This document shows, piece after piece, positions 46,821 through 58,401 of a stretch of 64,000 nucleotides of DNA (its first letter is position 1; every line of letters begins with the position of its first letter). The position numbers and the translations under genes were made by a program. The DNA lies in contig NC_134398.1 of assembly GCF_050003625.1 (NCBI RefSeq), positions 70,750,891 to 70,814,890 on the forward strand, read 5' to 3'. This stretch comes from Haematobia irritans. Lineage: Eukaryota; Arthropoda; Insecta; Diptera; Muscidae. The notes beneath the pieces were generated by a model. The model saw only the letters and a program-made list of their open reading frames with translations. It was not told the origin of the DNA and did not search any database.

Positions 46821-48944
46821 ATCCTATAGGATTCATAAATTGTATTCAAATGGTTGGACGATAAATCTGATTGTTAATAATTCAAATTTATGAAAAATAT
46901 TCTTACCACTTGATGGAATACGAAACGGAAACACAATTTAATATTAGATGGATGGATTTTTAAAATCCAATTATTGCAAATATAGTAAAAAAGTAATTGT
47001 AAATTAAAATGGTGCCTTTGGACGTTAATTGCCTATTTCGTATCAGCCTAACATAAAAAGTAAACAAAAAAATAATTATCTCAAGCCAATGAAGACCTCT
47101 TTTGTTTTTACAGTTGTTTCTTTAGGGACAAAGAAAAAAATGCACATGGCCTTAAGGATACAATTTGAAAAACTAAAGAAAACTTCATTTATTAAAAATT
47201 TTAAAACTTATATAAATAAAGAAAACTATTGCCTTCAATTTTGCGACCAAGAAATGTTATACATTTTAAAACATACAATTTATTTTATTTTCTACACTTT
47301 TTTAACCATATTTTATTTAACTATTTAAACAATTTATTATCAAATATATAATACTTTTTATTACAAAAATATATTACAATAATTGGTCGGCCTTTGCCGA
47401 CTGTATGCATATAATTGAATTAACTTTCATTTTTCATATATATAAATAGTTCACATTTTTAATATTTCAAGCATTAAAAAAGTCGGTCAAATCGACTTTA
47501 TAATACTTTCCAGATTTAACAATTCTCTTACAGGTTAAACCACGTCGACAAATCGTTACTTCCTTCCTTAATAATAGTCGGTCGATATAATCGACTATAA
47601 ATATTTCAAATTAATTTATATAATATCATTTAATTTAAGATTCATACTTATACATATATTTTAATAAAAAAAAAAAAAAAACATTTATTAAACTTAAAAA
47701 TACAATTTATATTTATAAATATTTAGTTCCTAAGTATTTCATTTTTAGTAATAGTCAAACTGTTATAATAGTATGTGACAAAATCACTTTAATTTTTGGA
47801 TGATATTTTAAACGTTCAATGAGTAATCGGGTTAAAATTATTGCGTTTATTTACATATATTCATTGAATGTTTATGTTGGGTGATCCTTACAAATATAGT
47901 GATTTAGTTCGCATATAAATTCCATTAGTTGTTCAACACTTCTTTCCCTCAACAATCAAATATCAATAACTGAACACTTGCTTGGGTATGTTCAGTGTAA
48001 GTTTTAATGCAGAAGTAAGTATGCAGAAGCAGTGAGTAAGTATATACCCCTTAAGTGTTTAAAATAATACAATTTTATTTCATTTATTGTTGTTTTCTTT
48101 CTTTCTTTCTTTCTTTAGCCATAATCTTAATACATGACCATATATATATTATCTTTATATTTTATTTACAGGTTTTTTATATACCCCATTCATTAATTAT
48201 ATACACTATATATGCTAATCTTAAACTTTTTAACTTTCAGCAAATAATTTCGTTTTGTGGGGCTAAATATTGTCAAAAACAATAATGAAAGAAATATAAA
48301 ATTTTAGCCAGATGTCGGAACTTATATTTATTTCACTGCGAGCTGTTGTTCTCCTCTTGTTTTAATGATCATCATTCCCTCTTTTCACTCTTTTTTATCG
48401 TTGTAAACCAATAACTTCCAAGATCTTACTCTGGCTATTCACACAATCACCTTATGAGTTCATTTGGAGTTGTAGCATCCGCCTAATAAAATCTCAGCCT
48501 ATCCGTCCGTTTGTGACATAAACAATTTCCAAACCTTTTTCTCATTCGCTTAACAATTCGGACGGTATGTTCAGCACCTCCATTCATATTCCTTTTTCCA
48601 AAGGATTTTATTATGTTTTTGAATATCTTCAATAATTTTTTGACACCAAAACCCCACAAAATGAAATAAAATCCAATTAAATGGTGGATAGGCCTACTGG
48701 GGAACCAGCCATTTAAAATAAATGGGTAACGCACTTTGACAGTACCTCCAGGGTGGTGTGGAAATCTGTCGTTAATAACATAAATAAAATTATCCATGAA
48801 AATACAAAATATTTTGTTTCATTTCTTTGGTTATGTGTAAGTACAAAAAATACATTTACTTTTATTTTAAACTAGGATAGGGTTCAATTAAACTAGATGA
48901 CAATCTGTTGCTACACCATTCCCCCATAGACTCGTCCTCTGCAC
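46821..48944. other. AT-rich interval with small hairpins and a CTTT microsatellite
   Basis: Three short hairpins sharing gtcgg/cgact: gtcggcctttgccgac near 47388, agtcggtcaaatcgact near 47480 and agtcggtcgatataatcgac near 47577. (CTTT)n lies at 48096-48117 and a 16-A run at about 47670. The open frames of 60-104 codons have no recognisable domains. Confidence 0.45.
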
Positions 48945-49210
48945 GGACAAAAAAGACTGTTTTTCATATGTTTGGGTGTAAAAATTATATGTTTGGAACT
49001 CAAATTTTTAAACACAATATTTTTAATTGCAAGCATATAATGTTCATAAACTAGCACAACATGTTAGGGACATATATGTTAATATGTTAGAACATATTAT
49101 GTTTGGGACATAAAATGTTTGTAAATATAATATGCTTGGATGCAAACATATATTAATTTAGAAATAGACTATAAACATATATGTGTTTAGAAAGAGAGAC
49201 ATAAAGTGTA
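48945..49210 (-). repeat. Family T copy 3 (partial)
   Basis: Starts cacggacaaaaaagactgtt and contains catgttagggacatatatgt, aacatattatgtttggga and atattaatttagaaatag, the reverse complement of 22860-23108. It ends in agaaagagagacat, as the 19.8-kb copy does. Confidence 0.65.
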
Positions 49211-49473
49211 TGCTGGAAGTAAAATAATGAAAATAACCAATTGGCGCCTTAAAAATATATACAGAAAGAAAATTTCATTAAAGATTGGACAAATATTATG
49301 TGTGAATACAAACAAGTATAAATTTACAAATTTCGAGTAAACATATATATGTTGTGATATAATTTTTTTTTGTTTTGTCAAAACAAATCGGAACGTAGGA
49401 CGAGTAAGTCAAAATATTCAAACAAAGGTAATTAAAGGGATCATCATAAAAACTAACGAAAGAGCACTCATTA
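49211..49473. other. AT-rich spacer
   Basis: No repeats or genes recognised between T copy 3 and family X copy 2. Confidence 0.4.
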
Positions 49474-49648
49474 TACACTGAAAAAAAAGCATGTCCGGTT
49501 CCAAAGATTGTGTCTCTACTTTAACAATTTTGGTATTCAAGTAAGGATACTTTTGAGACACAATTCTCTTTTAAATATGGGTTCTGTGTATTTGACTCTA
49601 TAAATCAAATTTTAATTTTTCGCTTTTTCAGCTTTTTTCATTTATATA

Positions 49649-50580
49649 AAGGGTGATTTGTTAAGAGCTTGATAACTTTTTTTTAAAAAAAACGCATAAA
49701 ATTTGCAAAATCTCATCGGTTCTTTATTTGAAACGTTAGATTGGTCCATGACATTTACTTTTTGAAGATAATTTCATTTAAATGTTGACCGCGGCTGCGT
49801 CTTAGGTGGTCCATTCGGAAAGTCCAATTTTGGGCAACTTTTTCGAGCATTTCGGCCGGAATAGCCCGAATTTCTTCGGAAATGTTGTCTTCCAAAGCTG
49901 GAATAGTTGCTGGCTTATTTCTGTAGACTTTAGACTTGACGTAGCCCCACAAAAAATAGTCTAAAGGCGTCAAATCGCATGATCTTGGTGGCCAACTTAC
50001 CGGTCCATTTCTTGAGATGAATTGTTCTCCGAAGTTTTCCCTCAAAATGGCCATAGAATCGCGAGCTGTGTGGCATGTAGCGCCATCTTGTTGAAACCAC
50101 ATGTCAACCAAGTTCAGTTCTTCCATTTTTGGCAACAAAAAGTTTGTTAGCATCGAACGATAGCGATCGCCATTCACCGTAACGTTGCGTCCAACAGCAT
50201 CTTTGAAAAAATACGGTCCAATGATTCCACCAGCGTACAAACCACACCAAACAGTGCATTTTTCGGGATGCATGGGCAGTTCTTGAACGGCTTCTGGTTG
50301 CTCTTCACTCCAAATGCGGCAATTTTGCTTATTTACGTAGCCATTCAACCAGAAATGAGCCTCATCGCTGAACAAAATTTGTCGATAAAAAAGCGGATTT
50401 TCTGCCACTGATTTTGGTAATAAAATTCAATGATTTGCAAGCGTTGCTCGTTAGTAAGTCTATTCATGATGAAATGTCAAAGCATACTGAGCATCTTTCT
50501 CTTTGACACCATGTCTGAAATCCCACGTGATCTGTCAAATACTAATGCATGAAAATCCTAACCTCAAAAGAATCACCCTT
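49649..50580 (-). mobile_element. rosa-type (DD41D) transposon, internally deleted
   Basis: TA duplications at 49647-49648 and 50581-50582; terminal inverted repeats start AAGGGTGATT at both ends. 932 bp, with an internal deletion in the transposase gene. It differs in its ends from the copy at 9.1-11.2 kb, so it belongs to a different subfamily. Confidence 0.85.
49755..50467 (-). pseudogene. rosa-like transposase with deleted DNA-binding domain
   Basis: The start codon is at 50467 (MNRLTNEQRLQIIEFYYQNQ, the beginning of the helix-turn-helix region). After about 22 codons most of the DNA-binding domain is deleted and the phase changes. The catalytic region, 49755-50408, is open for 217 codons with QILFSDEAHFWLNG, WFQQDGATCHTA and SCDLTPLDYFLWGYVK. 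41 residues separate the second and third Asp (DD41D). The catalytic residues are intact, but the protein cannot bind ends. Confidence 0.85.
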
Positions 50581-52687
50581 TATATAAAATTCAAATTATG
50601 TTTATTTATTTGTTTGTTTATTTGTATGTTCCGGGTTGGCGCGAAAACGGCTGAACCGATTTACTTGAAACTTTCAGAGATCGTGGGGGGCACTCATGTG
50701 CTGAAAATAGGGTACCTCATTTTTTGACATATGGTCGCGGAGAGGAACCTCCCCTTTGTGCGACTTTTTGAAAATTAGACCAAAATTGACCGATTTGCTT
50801 GAAATTTTCATTGAAGGTTGGGGTTGGCATCTAGACAAAGATCCGATACTTTATAGTTCGATATTTGGTGGCGGAGGGGGACCTCCCCTTTGTTCGACTT
50901 TTTTTAAAGTACAGTGAAAAAACTAAAATTCTCTAAATTATCTGATATTTACAGAGAACATGCGGTAAGGTTATGGAATTAATATGGTGTACCTGATGAT
51001 TTCATATGTGGACGGGGAGGGGGACCTCCCCCTTGCCCTACTTTCTGAAACTTGGAATAAAATTATGCGATTTGCTTGAAATTTTCATTGAATATTGGGG
51101 TTGGCATTTAGACAAAAATCCGCTACATTATTTTTCGATATTTGGTCGGGGAGGAGGACCACCCATTTGCCCGACTTTTTTGTTAAAGTACAGTGAAAAC
51201 AAAACTAAACTCCCCCGACTGAAATTTTACGGGAAAAATGGGTGAGGTTATGAAATTTATATCAGGTTCTTAATTTTTTAATATTTGGTCGGGGAAAAAT
51301 AAAAGGGCATAGGGAGACATCCGCTTCTCTTAAGTATGTTACATACAGAGAAACCATTAATTAATAGTTGATACCTGATTTTGTGATATTTGGACGGCTT
51401 ATAATTTGCCTTTAGGCTTATAATTTGCTTGACATTTTCTGGGACTTTTACAAAAGATACGCTACATCACTTTTCGATACATGATTTTTAAATTAGTATA
51501 TGATTTTTCGATATCTGGTTGGGGAAGGGAAAAATTGAAATAAACTTTGTCGATTTACTTCGATAGAATTTATAGGGACCATTGAGTAGTTGTGAAATTA
51601 ATATAGGGTACGTGATAGTCCGATATCAGATGGGAGTGTAGCGAAGGTGGTTTCCCTTTTGTCCGTTTTTTTTTTTCTTAAATTGAAAGTAGAGGATTGT
51701 CCGTAAATGTGAACTCGGTACATAATTTTATTATTTTTGCACAAGCTTCTGCCAGACTTCTTTTTAGTAAAGAACTTAAATTTACATGAAATTGGGAGCC
51801 AACATAGAGGATGCATCATTTTCCAACATTTTAGCAAATGTTAATGTGGTAACATTTTTTACTACTTTTGCTTTTTCCGATTTATTGGATGGGAAACAGT
51901 AATTCTTTGTATGTTATTATAATATAGTGCTTAATATTCAGATATGTTGAAGGATACCTTTCCTTGACAAACCACTTAAAATTCACAAGAAATATAGAAG
52001 ATTGTCCAACTACTTGAATACAGAACATTATTAAAAAAATTTGGAGGAAAGGGTACACCCTCTCCCCGACATTTTTTAAGACGAACCGTTTTACATATGC
52101 AAGAAGTCCGATTTGACGAAAAAGTAAGTAGTCCGATTTGTTTGAAAGAATTCAAATCTTTTCGAATTGGTTGACTAAATTCACGCAAAATGTTCCTACA
52201 AATACGCTTCGGAAGGCGCAGCGAAGCGGGCCGGGTTACGCTAGTATGCTATAAAAAGTCCGTTAAAAGCAGGACTTCCAGTAGAAATTATGCTGTGTTT
52301 CAAGTAAAAAACGTCTTTAAAATAAAGTGTTAAAAAAGATGTTCTTTTTTTTACCGATTTTTGCTTTGTAGTCGAGATGCAAAAATGCAATTTTGCATCT
52401 CGACTACATAGCACAAGACAATTTCATTAATTTAAAGAATTTTTCTGAATTATTAAAGTCAAGTTGACCTTAGTCCAAAAATTTTTTCTTTCATGTTATG
52501 ATACCCATTATCAAGTCAAATCACTTAATTATAAGGACAACACGACTTCATTGAAAAGTTTATCGACTTTTGAACATGGAAAAAAACTTTATATTAGAGA
52601 AATGCGTCTTCTAAGCTAAGCAAAATTTGTATTCTTTTTTTAAGGACATGAATCCTTTGGCCTCACGACAATATTTTTTTCAGTGTA

Positions 52688-53134
52688 CTCTTTTTAGAGC
52701 TGTGCGGTAAAATGACAACATTGGGAAACAGTGAAAAATTAAACAGTAAGATCTATAAACACAAAGGTTAGTTCCTCTTTATTAATAAGTAGTCCAAGAG
52801 GAGTTGACGGATACTTTCGAAAATAAAAGCGGACAATGAGTTCGAGTTTTGCCACTAAAATTGTTTCTCATTTTAGCGGCAAAACCCGAATCGGTATTAT
52901 AACTTGGTGGGGAATGATCCAAAGCAACAATTGAATAAGTTTATTTTCTTTAAAATAAAGTATTAAAGAAAGCAAACAATTGTTCACACCTAAATAAATT
53001 TATGTGTTTGTTGTAAAATTATTGTTTATAATTTAAATATAATGTGATTTTGAATGGTTATCGTTAACTTTAGGATTCGATGGAAAAATATTTATATATA
53101 TACTCGACTTTACGTTCTTCTTTTGTAAGAGTTT
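52688..53134. other. Spacer, nothing recognised
   Basis: AT-rich. Contains a short inverted pair (tttgccactaaaattg / attttagcggcaaaac) near 52853-52880. Confidence 0.4.
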
Positions 53135-53498
53135 TTGAATTTCTTCGAAAATTTCAAACTTGTATACAAAAACCTTTTTTTGTTACAAAATTTTTATTGT
53201 TGCAATAAAAAAAATAATATATGATTTGAACTCAGTCCATTTCGTATATATCAAGCGCTGTTCTTTTCTGAATTTAAGTCTTTTATAAGACACACTTTAC
53301 AGTTTCGTAGTAAAAATTTAATATAGTAGTATGTAATGTTGAATACATTTCGGGATATTCCGAACGTATCTGGAATATATGTAAAATAATATATATAAAA
53401 AAATTAAAAAAAAAATTGGTGTCGGTCGAAGCAGGGATCGAACCCAGGACCCTTGGCATGCAAGGCGGACGTACCAACCACTGCTCCACGTCGCCAAC
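53135..53498 (-). mobile_element. SINE-C, tRNA-derived
   Basis: The minus-strand head starts ggcgacgtggagcagtggtt, has the anticodon-like ccttgcatgcc and a perfect B box, gggttcgatccc, then gcttcgaccgacacc, an A/T-rich linker and a body shared with 35440-35585. The head resembles a tRNA-Ala-type sequence but has no intact cloverleaf 3' half, so it is called a SINE and not a tRNA gene. Confidence 0.75.
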
Positions 53499-53625
53499 AA
53501 ATGTATGTTTAACAATGTTATGTTGTTAAACAATATTACCAATGTGACGTTTTCAAGATGCTATTAATAAAGCGGGAATAAAATGTTTTGCCCGTAAATC
53601 ATCATCGGGAAAATAGTGAAAAACA

Positions 53626-54890
53626 GCTACGTAGCCCAGTGGATAGTGTGCTGGCTTACAAACTGTGTGGTTCGCTGTTCGAATCCCCGTCCGGCAAAAG
53701 GTAAAATTTAACAAGTATATACGGCCGTAAGTTCGGCCAGGCCGAATCTTATGTACCCTCCACCATGGATTGCGTAGAAGCTTCTACGAAAGACTGTCAT
53801 CCACAAATTTCAACTCACTCTGATGAAATTTGGTTCTTCAAGAGGCTCCAAAACCAAATCTCGGGATCGGTTTATATGGGGGCTATAAATGATTATGGAC
53901 TGATAGGAACCAATTCCTGCATGGTTGTTGGATACCATATACTAACATCACGTACCAAATTTCAACCGAATGGGAAGAATTTTGCTCTTCCAAGGGGCTC
54001 CGGAGGTCACATATGGGGATCGGTTTATATGGGGCCTATATATAATTATGGACCGATATCGACCAACTTTTGCATGGGAGTTTGAGGCCATATATTAACA
54101 CCACGTACCAAATTTCAACTGAATCAGATGAATTTTGGTCTTCCAAGAGTCTCCGGAGGTCAAATCTGGTGATCGGTTTATATGGGGGCTATATATAATT
54201 ATGGACCGATGTGGACCAATTTTTGCATGGTTGTTAGGGACCATATACTAACACCATGTACCCAATTTCAGCCGGATCGGATGAAATTTGCTTCTCTTAG
54301 AGGCTCCACAAGCCAAATCGGGGGATCGGTTTATATGGGGGCTATATATAATTATGGACCGATGTGGACCAATTTTTGCATGGTTGTTAGAGACCATATA
54401 CTCACATCATGTACCAAATTTGAGCCGGATCGGATGAAATTTGCTTCTCTTAGAGGCCTCGCAAGCCAAATTTGGGGGTCCGTTTATATGGGGGCTATAC
54501 GTAAAAGTGGACCGATATGGCCCATTTGCAATACCATCCGACCTACTTCAATAACAACTACTTGTGGCAAGTTTCAAGTCGATAGCTTGTTTCGTTCGGA
54601 AGTTAGCGTGATTTCAACAGACGGACGGACGGACATGCTCAGATCGACTCAGAATTTCACCACGACCCAGAATATATATACTTTATGGGGTCTTAGAGCA
54701 ATATTTCGATGTGTTACAAACGGAATGACAAAGTTAATATACCCCCCATCCTATGGTGGAGGGTATAAAAAAAATTATAAAATTGAATAATTTCTTCTAC
54801 AATGTTTGTACTACAGAAAAAGGTGCTAAGAACTAAAAAAACTCGTGGAAGTGAGTAAAATGTGAGGGAATATACAATTAAGCAGAAAAA
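53626..54890 (+). mobile_element. SINE-B copy 2, split by F1
   Basis: A-box-like gtagcccagtggatagtgtg and B-box gttcgaatcccc, then ccggcaaaaggtaaaattta. F1 copy 4 is inserted, and the body resumes with attgaataatttcttctaca, aaaaggtgctaagaac and gaatatacaatt. The uninterrupted arrangement is seen at 22600-22757 (reverse). Sits next to T sequence, as in copy 1. Confidence 0.7.
53710..54768 (+). mobile_element. F1 element copy 4, complete short form
   Basis: Starts acaagtatatacggccgt, then ggccaggccgaat and taccctccaccatgg; five 153-bp units; core with gacggacggacggacatgct; and ends catcctatggtggagggtat. 1.06 kb, without the 30-bp minisatellite. The 202-codon frame at 54182-54790 only reflects unit periodicity. 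Confidence 0.8.
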
Positions 54891-55225
54891 AAATTTTGAG
54901 TGCAATCTTCTTTGGGAGAAAATTCTTCTAAGCATATAATACTTTTGGGTTAAAAATGTTTCTAAACATATTATATGTTCACATAATAACATATAGTTTT
55001 TTGGAAGACAACATTATTGAATTTGGATGGATAAATACATAATATTTGGAACTTAGACTACCCAAACATATTATATTGTTTAGACCAATATGCTTTCAAA
55101 CATATTATATATTGGAAGAAATCAAATATATAAATGTTTGGGCTATACCCAAAAATGTATATGCTTGAAGCAAAATGTGATTGGGAGTATATGTTACAGA
55201 AGCGATTTTTTGAGGGTGTGGGATA
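54890..55225 (+). repeat. Family T copy 4 (partial)
   Basis: Reverse complement of 22133-22440: ttgagtgcaatc, aagcatataata, acattattgaatttggat, gaccaatatgctttcaaac, and end cgattttttgagggtgtg. Confidence 0.65.
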
Positions 55226-56045
55226 CCATAATTTATTGACTTTATGACTACAAAGTTACATAAGAACTTTTTATGAAAAGTCGTAAAGGTTGCAGTAGAG
55301 AACTCTTTTATTTAATCGAAAACACAAGACGGACTAAAATTGATACTGTTTGTGGCAATAATCTTTTTACATAATATATGGATTTAAACCTTTGTAACTT
55401 TCGAACTAATTATAAGATCATTATGATTTTTATTGAGTTTTTTAAGAAATATTACTGAATATATCATTCCCGAAATTCGTATGACAAACAGGGTTGGTCT
55501 CTTTCTAAACATATATTTTAGTCTCTTATACTACAATTTTGATATAACATATTTAAAAAAAATATTCTATTACAAATATACACAATTAAAAAAAAAGAGT
55601 TATATTGCAATTAATCATTTAACAGATATCTACTTTAAAATTTTCTTTGTATATTAAAGAAACTACGAAAATATACATACATAGGCCACGAAGCCAAATA
55701 ACAAATTATTTCAGAAAACATCCATGAAACTGGGATTATTACAGTTAAAACTTTTATTCTAAAATTTTACCCCAAAATCAAATTTTATCAAGAATTGACA
55801 TAATAACCAAAAAATGGAATAATGCAAAATACTTAGTCCCGCATTACTTAAAAACCAATAATGATATAAATTTTTTTATTTCGTAAATTTTTTTAAAGAT
55901 ATAATTAAAAAGACCGATTTTTTATAAACGCTTAAAAATAATTTTAAAGAGCTTTGCTTTTTCAATTTGTATGAATTCGTAAAATATATTTTAACTTTAC
56001 CTCATAGAAGTATTTATTTTATAGTTTTATTTTCTTTTTTTGTAT
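55226..56045. other. AT-rich interval, nothing recognised
   Basis: No ORF with features and no visible element ends. Confidence 0.45.
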
Positions 56046-56135
56046 AATTATTTATTTATTACAAGATTTACAATCATAATAAATTATGAAAATAAATATA
56101 AAAAAAATTAGGTGCTAACAACAAAGGTTTTTGAT
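56046..56135 (-). mobile_element. LINE-B 3'-end fragment, diverged
   Basis: Contains tttacaatcataataaatta, tgaaaataaat and ttaggtgctaacaacaaagg; matches 22457-22544. The target duplication is not clear. Confidence 0.6.
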
Positions 56136-57047
56136 GTATGTATATAAGAACAAGATCTGTGAATTAAAAATTCAAGGTTTCAATCAATCGCATAATACCG
56201 GTAAAGATATAAATCGAGTATGTAGAATTGCCAAAAACGGCATAAACTTATTTCTGCTTCCTTCACTGAGCAATGCAGATGTAGTCGTATCCAATGTAGA
56301 GATAGCCAAATACAAATATTGAGTATCTGCAGTCTACATGGGACATGACAGGGAGATACCTTCATATCCAAGCAAAAAAAATTGGAAGTTGTTGCACAAA
56401 CATTTCTTTTAAAGCCCATCCCAGAATCCCCCATCGAGTTTTTTCAACTTCCGATGCTGTCCTTTTGGACCAGTCCTTAAACATTTCTTCTAAAGCGCAT
56501 TTTGGGATCCCCCAATCATTTTTTCTACTTCCGATGCAGTCCTTGTGGACAAGTATTAGAAAGAACGCAATCAAGCTATTTTAAGTGCAAATTTTGTATC
56601 ATTAAATTTTACAAAAAAAAAAGAAAACTATTAAAAAACTAAAAAAAATAGAAATTAACAAAAAAAAAAAGTAAAAAATAATACAAAAAATAAATTTCAT
56701 CCCCGCTGGGATTTGAACCTGTGCCGTTTGTCTTTTTCGCCTCCATGACGTTCTTTTGAGAAAGTTTTGCAAATTACGAGAATTTTTATTTTTTTGTTGA
56801 TTTTTAATGGAAAAAATATATTTATATGATAAAAAATAAAAACGATGCATGACATAAAAAAAATAATTTTTTAGAAAAATATTTGATAAAAAGAATTGCC
56901 GCTGGTGAAATTTGAACCTGCGTTTCTTATTTTTTCGTTGATACTAATAAAGAACATCTCGAGAAGCAATTAGAATGTTATTCCTGGGTGTCGTATTACT
57001 ATCATATCACAAACATTTGAATTGACCTTTCGACGCTTTATGTTCAA
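56136..57047. other. Interval with two B-box-like tRNA relics
   Basis: Reverse-strand ggttcaaatccc at about 56707 and ggttcaaatttc at about 56912 look like Pol III B boxes of decayed SINEs; no A box or body is clear. Around 56400-56550 there are two similar stretches, cttccgatgctgtcctt and cttccgatgcagtcctt. No gene. Confidence 0.35.
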
Positions 57048-57125
57048 TGGCGTTTGTGGCTGAGTGTGCTAAGGCGTTCTGTTATGGTGCCAGCAAACCC
57101 AGGTTCAACCGCTGGTCGGAGCGAA
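57048..57125 (+). mobile_element. SINE-D head (tRNA-Leu/Ser-like)
   Basis: Has an A-box-like gtggctgagtgtgctaaggc and a B-box-like aggttcaaccgc, followed by tggtcggagcgaaaaag. It is too diverged for a functional tRNA; a SINE head or pseudo-tRNA. Confidence 0.55.
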
Positions 57126-57239
57126 AAAGTTTTTCAGATTGTAAAAATTAGATAATAGGAAAATAATTGTGTAATAAAACATATTGATGAAAAAAAAGTG
57201 AAATTGGTTGAAAAAAAAAATTCTTTCGCTTTTTAAATT

Positions 57240-57424
57240 TCTTCATTCAAATTAACTTCCAGGGCACAACATCTAAAGCAATGCAAAGGATCCAAAAAAG
57301 GAGTACTTCCGTCCTATGACAAGCCCATGCAAAATTCATTAGAGATGATCCAAGTTTGCACTACTTCCGGATCACAGATTGGGGATCCAAACTACTTTTT
57401 TGGAAGCTCTTTTTTTGCTGGGAT
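57240..57424 (+). repeat. Fragment of the foldback family
   Basis: gtcctatgacaagcccatg, cacttccggatc and ttttttgctggg match the arms of 35985-37013. Confidence 0.55.
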
Positions 57425-57431
57425 GCCGTTA

Positions 57432-57680
57432 ATGCGCTTTAAAGACTATCAGTTATTCCGGACGGAATGTCGGTGTTTGTAAAGAATCTTACAGTGTGTC
57501 GGATCGATACGACTTGTCGGCGATGACTAAATAATCGGTAAATGTGTTATCGATCCCATAAACATGCAGCAGTATCGATTATGCCTTCGGACTTAACTTA
57601 TAACATAATGTGCACAATATATGGGATATGTTCGACACGAGCACTGTCGTCCGGAATAACTGATAGTCTGTAAAGCGCAT
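57432..57680. mobile_element. MITE family Y copy 1
   Basis: Terminal inverted repeats of about 32 bp: atgcgctttaaagactatca at the left and, reverse-complemented, atgcgctttacagactatca at the right, both continuing gttattccggac. The centre, ttatcgatcccataaac and gtatcgattatgcc, matches the reverse strand of 61444-61650. No clear target duplication. Superfamily unknown. Confidence 0.7.
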
Positions 57681-57777
57681 AAGACCTTAGTTGAGGAGTT
57701 ATCGAAAACAAAGACAAAAAAAAGCAAATGCACATCATAGAATTTGGGGAAGTAGTGATACTAATGCAAGGGGAGAG

Positions 57778-58401
57778 ACTAATAAGTAAAAGCAAACTTA
57801 CCAGTGCACTTTTGAAAAAAATGGAAAAAAGTTTGACAATATGTAACAATTATTTTCAAAAATGGAAAATCAAAATTAATCATGGGAAAACCCAGTCCAT
57901 TATTTTTCCATTCAACAAGTCACCCAAACGACTCCCGAAGCGGCCTCTTACCTTTAATCAAAACGAAATCAGAATTGGCAAAGAAATCAAGTACCTTGGG
58001 GTCATATTGGACGAGAAACTCCTATTTCGGAGACATATTGAATCTACCTGTGCAAAAGCCATTAAGACCTTCCGTTCTCTGTGGCCTTTACTCAACAAAC
58101 GTTCAAAATTAATTAACAGAAATAAAAATTTATTATACAAATGTGTAATAAGGCCGATTATGTCCTACGCTGCTCCTGTATGGCATAACGCCGCCAAAAG
58201 CCACACGAAAAAGTTGCAAATCATTCAAACAAATGCATGAAAGTGATAAACAACAAACCATGGAGATATTCAACTTTTCATCTACATAATGAAACAGGAT
58301 ATGAACATTTTAAAGAATACATAGATAGACAAAGTACCAATTTCTTCAACAAAATAATAGACTTTCCTTACGAAATAATGAGAGATTGTTTAGAATTATA
58401 G
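57778..58401 (+). pseudogene. jockey reverse transcriptase C-terminal fragment
   Basis: Covers the end of the RT: WKIKINHGKTQSIIFPFN, IKYLGVILDEKLLFRRHI and IRPIMSYAAPVWHNAAKS, typical of the jockey clade. The catalytic YADD region is lost by 5' truncation. A frameshift near 58230 is followed by KVINNKPWRYSTFHLHNETG and the natural stop at 58399-58401. No function expected. Confidence 0.8.

Larger units (their letters stand above)
49641..52244 (+). mobile_element. Non-autonomous Helitron
   Basis: Starts tttatata, broken by the rosa element, then gtttgtttatttgtatgttc and cgggttggcgcgaaaacgg. It ends gcgcagcgaagcgggccggg, ttacgctag, the GC hairpin plus CTAG terminus typical of Helitrons. The flanking bases (ttca and tatg) rejoin to the uninterrupted X sequence of copy 1, which shows insertion between A and T without target duplication. 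Inside are repeats of ggggacctcccc palindromes (near 50733, 50875, 51023 and 51155). No Rep/helicase. Confidence 0.7.
49476..52685. mobile_element. Family X copy 2, shell around a Helitron
   Basis: TA on both sides; ends are CACTGAAAAAAAAGC and, reverse-complemented, CACTGAAAAAAATATTG. Outside the Helitron it is colinear with 31734-32872. Non-coding by itself. Confidence 0.7.

Noticed and set aside
53417..53498. tRNA-Ala-like gene on the minus strand
   Set aside because: It has good A/B boxes, but the acceptor stem does not pair and it is followed by a repeated body (35440-35585), so it is a SINE head.
54182..54790. 202-codon plus-strand open frame
   Set aside because: Also 153-bp unit periodicity running into the F1 core; no domain or start signal.
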